64,000 bases of DNA from Deinococcus budaensis (GTDB lineage: Bacteria; Deinococcota; Deinococci; Deinococcales; Deinococcaceae): NCBI RefSeq assembly GCF_014201885.1, contig NZ_JACHFN010000004.1:229686-293685 (forward strand). Reading direction: 5' to 3'. Every line of letters starts with the position of its first letter. Position 1 is the stretch's first letter. Position numbers and translations under genes: made by a program. Shown here piece by piece: positions 63,306-64,000 of the stretch. Under the pieces are notes generated by a model. It saw nothing but the letters and a program-made list of their open reading frames with translations, made no database searches and was not told the DNA's origin.

Positions 63306-64000
63306 ATGAACGACACGAGCAACTGGAAGGGACGCGCCAAGAGGCTGGCCCCCGCCATCCTGGTCCTGAGTGCGGCGCTCGCCGCCTGCTCCAAAGCCCC
63401 CGCGCCCGACGCGGGCAAAGACCCCTACGCGGGAGGCGTGAGCTATCCGTGGAGTGACCGGGTGGGGCCAGCCGGAGACGACCCCTACGCCGGCGGGGTC
63501 AGCTATCCCTGGACCGGTGCCGGCGCCCCCACCGCCCTGCGCGGCGCGCAGGGCAGCGCCCAGACCTTCCTCTCCGACACCCAGTGGACCAGCGCCACCA
63601 ACGCCTGGGGTCCCGTCGAGCGCGACCGCAGCAACGGCGAACAGGGCGCGGCCGACGGCCGCCCCCTCACCCTCGGCGGCCAGACTTTCGCCAAGGGGCT
63701 GGGCGTCCACGCCCCCTCCGAGATCAGCTACGCCCTCAGCGGTCAGTGCACCACCTTCACCGCCACCCTCGGCCTCGACGACGAGGTCGGGGACCGCGGC
63801 AGCGTCGTGTTCGAGGTCTGGAACGGCACCGCCACCAAACTCTTTGACAGCGGCCTCCTCCGGGGCGCCGACGCGCCCCGGGCCATCAGTGTCCCCATCG
63901 ATGGCGTCTCCAGCTTGCGGCTGGTCGTCCGCGACGCGGGCGACGGCCTGAACTACGACCACGCCGACTGGGCCGCCGCCCAGGTCAGCTGCCCCGCCCA
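63306..64000 (+). CDS. NPCBM-domain lipoprotein, 3' end beyond window
   Basis: At least 231 residues, frame open to the window end. Signal peptide with lipobox ALAAC (Cys28). Directly after it the motif [11 protein letters not shown] occurs twice, 22 residues apart, as an internal tandem duplication. An NPCBM domain follows (about 90-231: [64 protein letters not shown]). The ATG follows GGGAGG. By analogy with the three other NPCBM lipoproteins here a propeller or other large domain probably lies downstream. It is divergent from the polysaccharide polymerase. Confidence 0.9.
   Translation, partial: MNDTSNWKGRAKRLAPAILVLSAALAACSKAPAPDAGKDPYAGGVSYPWSDRVGPAGDDPYAGGVSYPWTGAGAPTALRGAQGSAQTFLSDTQWTSATNAWGPVERDRSNGEQGAADGRPLTLGGQTFAKGLGVHAPSEISYALSGQCTTFTATLGLDDEVGDRGSVVFEVWNGTATKLFDSGLLRGADAPRAISVPIDGVSSLRLVVRDAGDGLNYDHADWAAAQVSCPA

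Noticed and set aside
62910..63962. N-terminal extension of the polymerase frame
   Set aside because: It overlaps the plus-strand NPCBM lipoprotein whose domain is clear, and the extra residues have no membrane or known domain pattern.

Overview
The window is a GC-rich bacterial chromosome segment, very probably from a Deinococcus species. The evidence is the gene content: a Thermus-type isocitrate dehydrogenase, a two-copy DUF6766 membrane protein, a manganese catalase, leaderless promoters with a -10 box just before the ATG, and envelope lipoproteins with NPCBM carbohydrate-binding domains. I see no tRNA, rRNA, CRISPR array, insertion sequence or prophage. I call 43 genes; the first is cut at its 5' end and the last at its 3' end.

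1-7 kb: the end of a zinc/cadmium P1B-ATPase, a DUF6766 protein, a secreted subtilase, a short-chain dehydrogenase and a manganese catalase. 6.7-13.5 kb: a glycerol-use locus. A SorC-type regulator is divergent from glpF-glpK-glpD, and paired palindromic operators 21 bp apart lie at both the regulator/glpF and glpD promoters. A convergent iron-dependent dehydrogenase closes the block. 13.6-25.5 kb: an NPCBM/delta-60-repeat lipoprotein, acyl-CoA ligase, kinase/response-regulator pair, isocitrate dehydrogenase with a divergent HTH gene, a yybP-ykoY manganese riboswitch in front of terC, a methyltransferase, a zinc alcohol dehydrogenase and a universal stress protein.

25.6-31.4 kb: a four-gene minus-strand locus encoding a secreted cysteine-containing protein, a PapD/DUF916-like chaperone, a small secreted beta protein and a 1091-residue predicted outer-membrane beta-barrel with Ig-like domains. 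It has the plan of a chaperone-usher system but no sequence likeness that I recognise, and is the best candidate for an undescribed system. A SARP-like regulator with an apparent ATC start codon lies divergently beside it.

34.5-47.4 kb: a VOC protein and tryptophan 2,3-dioxygenase transcribed divergently from two leaderless promoters, a GGDEF plus HD-GYP protein, a galactose/galactofuranose cluster (galK, galT, glf, glycosyltransferase), a membrane diguanylate cyclase and a WD40 lipoprotein. 47.5-64 kb: an exopolysaccharide cluster on the minus strand (O-antigen-ligase-like polymerase, four glycosyltransferases, initiating sugar-phosphate transferase) interleaved with large NPCBM lipoproteins. 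A further NPCBM lipoprotein starts at 63306 and runs off the window.

The likely functional theme is the cell envelope: sugar precursors and c-di-GMP enzymes sit beside polysaccharide assembly and surface lipoproteins that probably bind glycans. Start codons were moved from the longest open frame wherever a ribosome-binding site, leaderless -10 box or signal peptide supported a later start.
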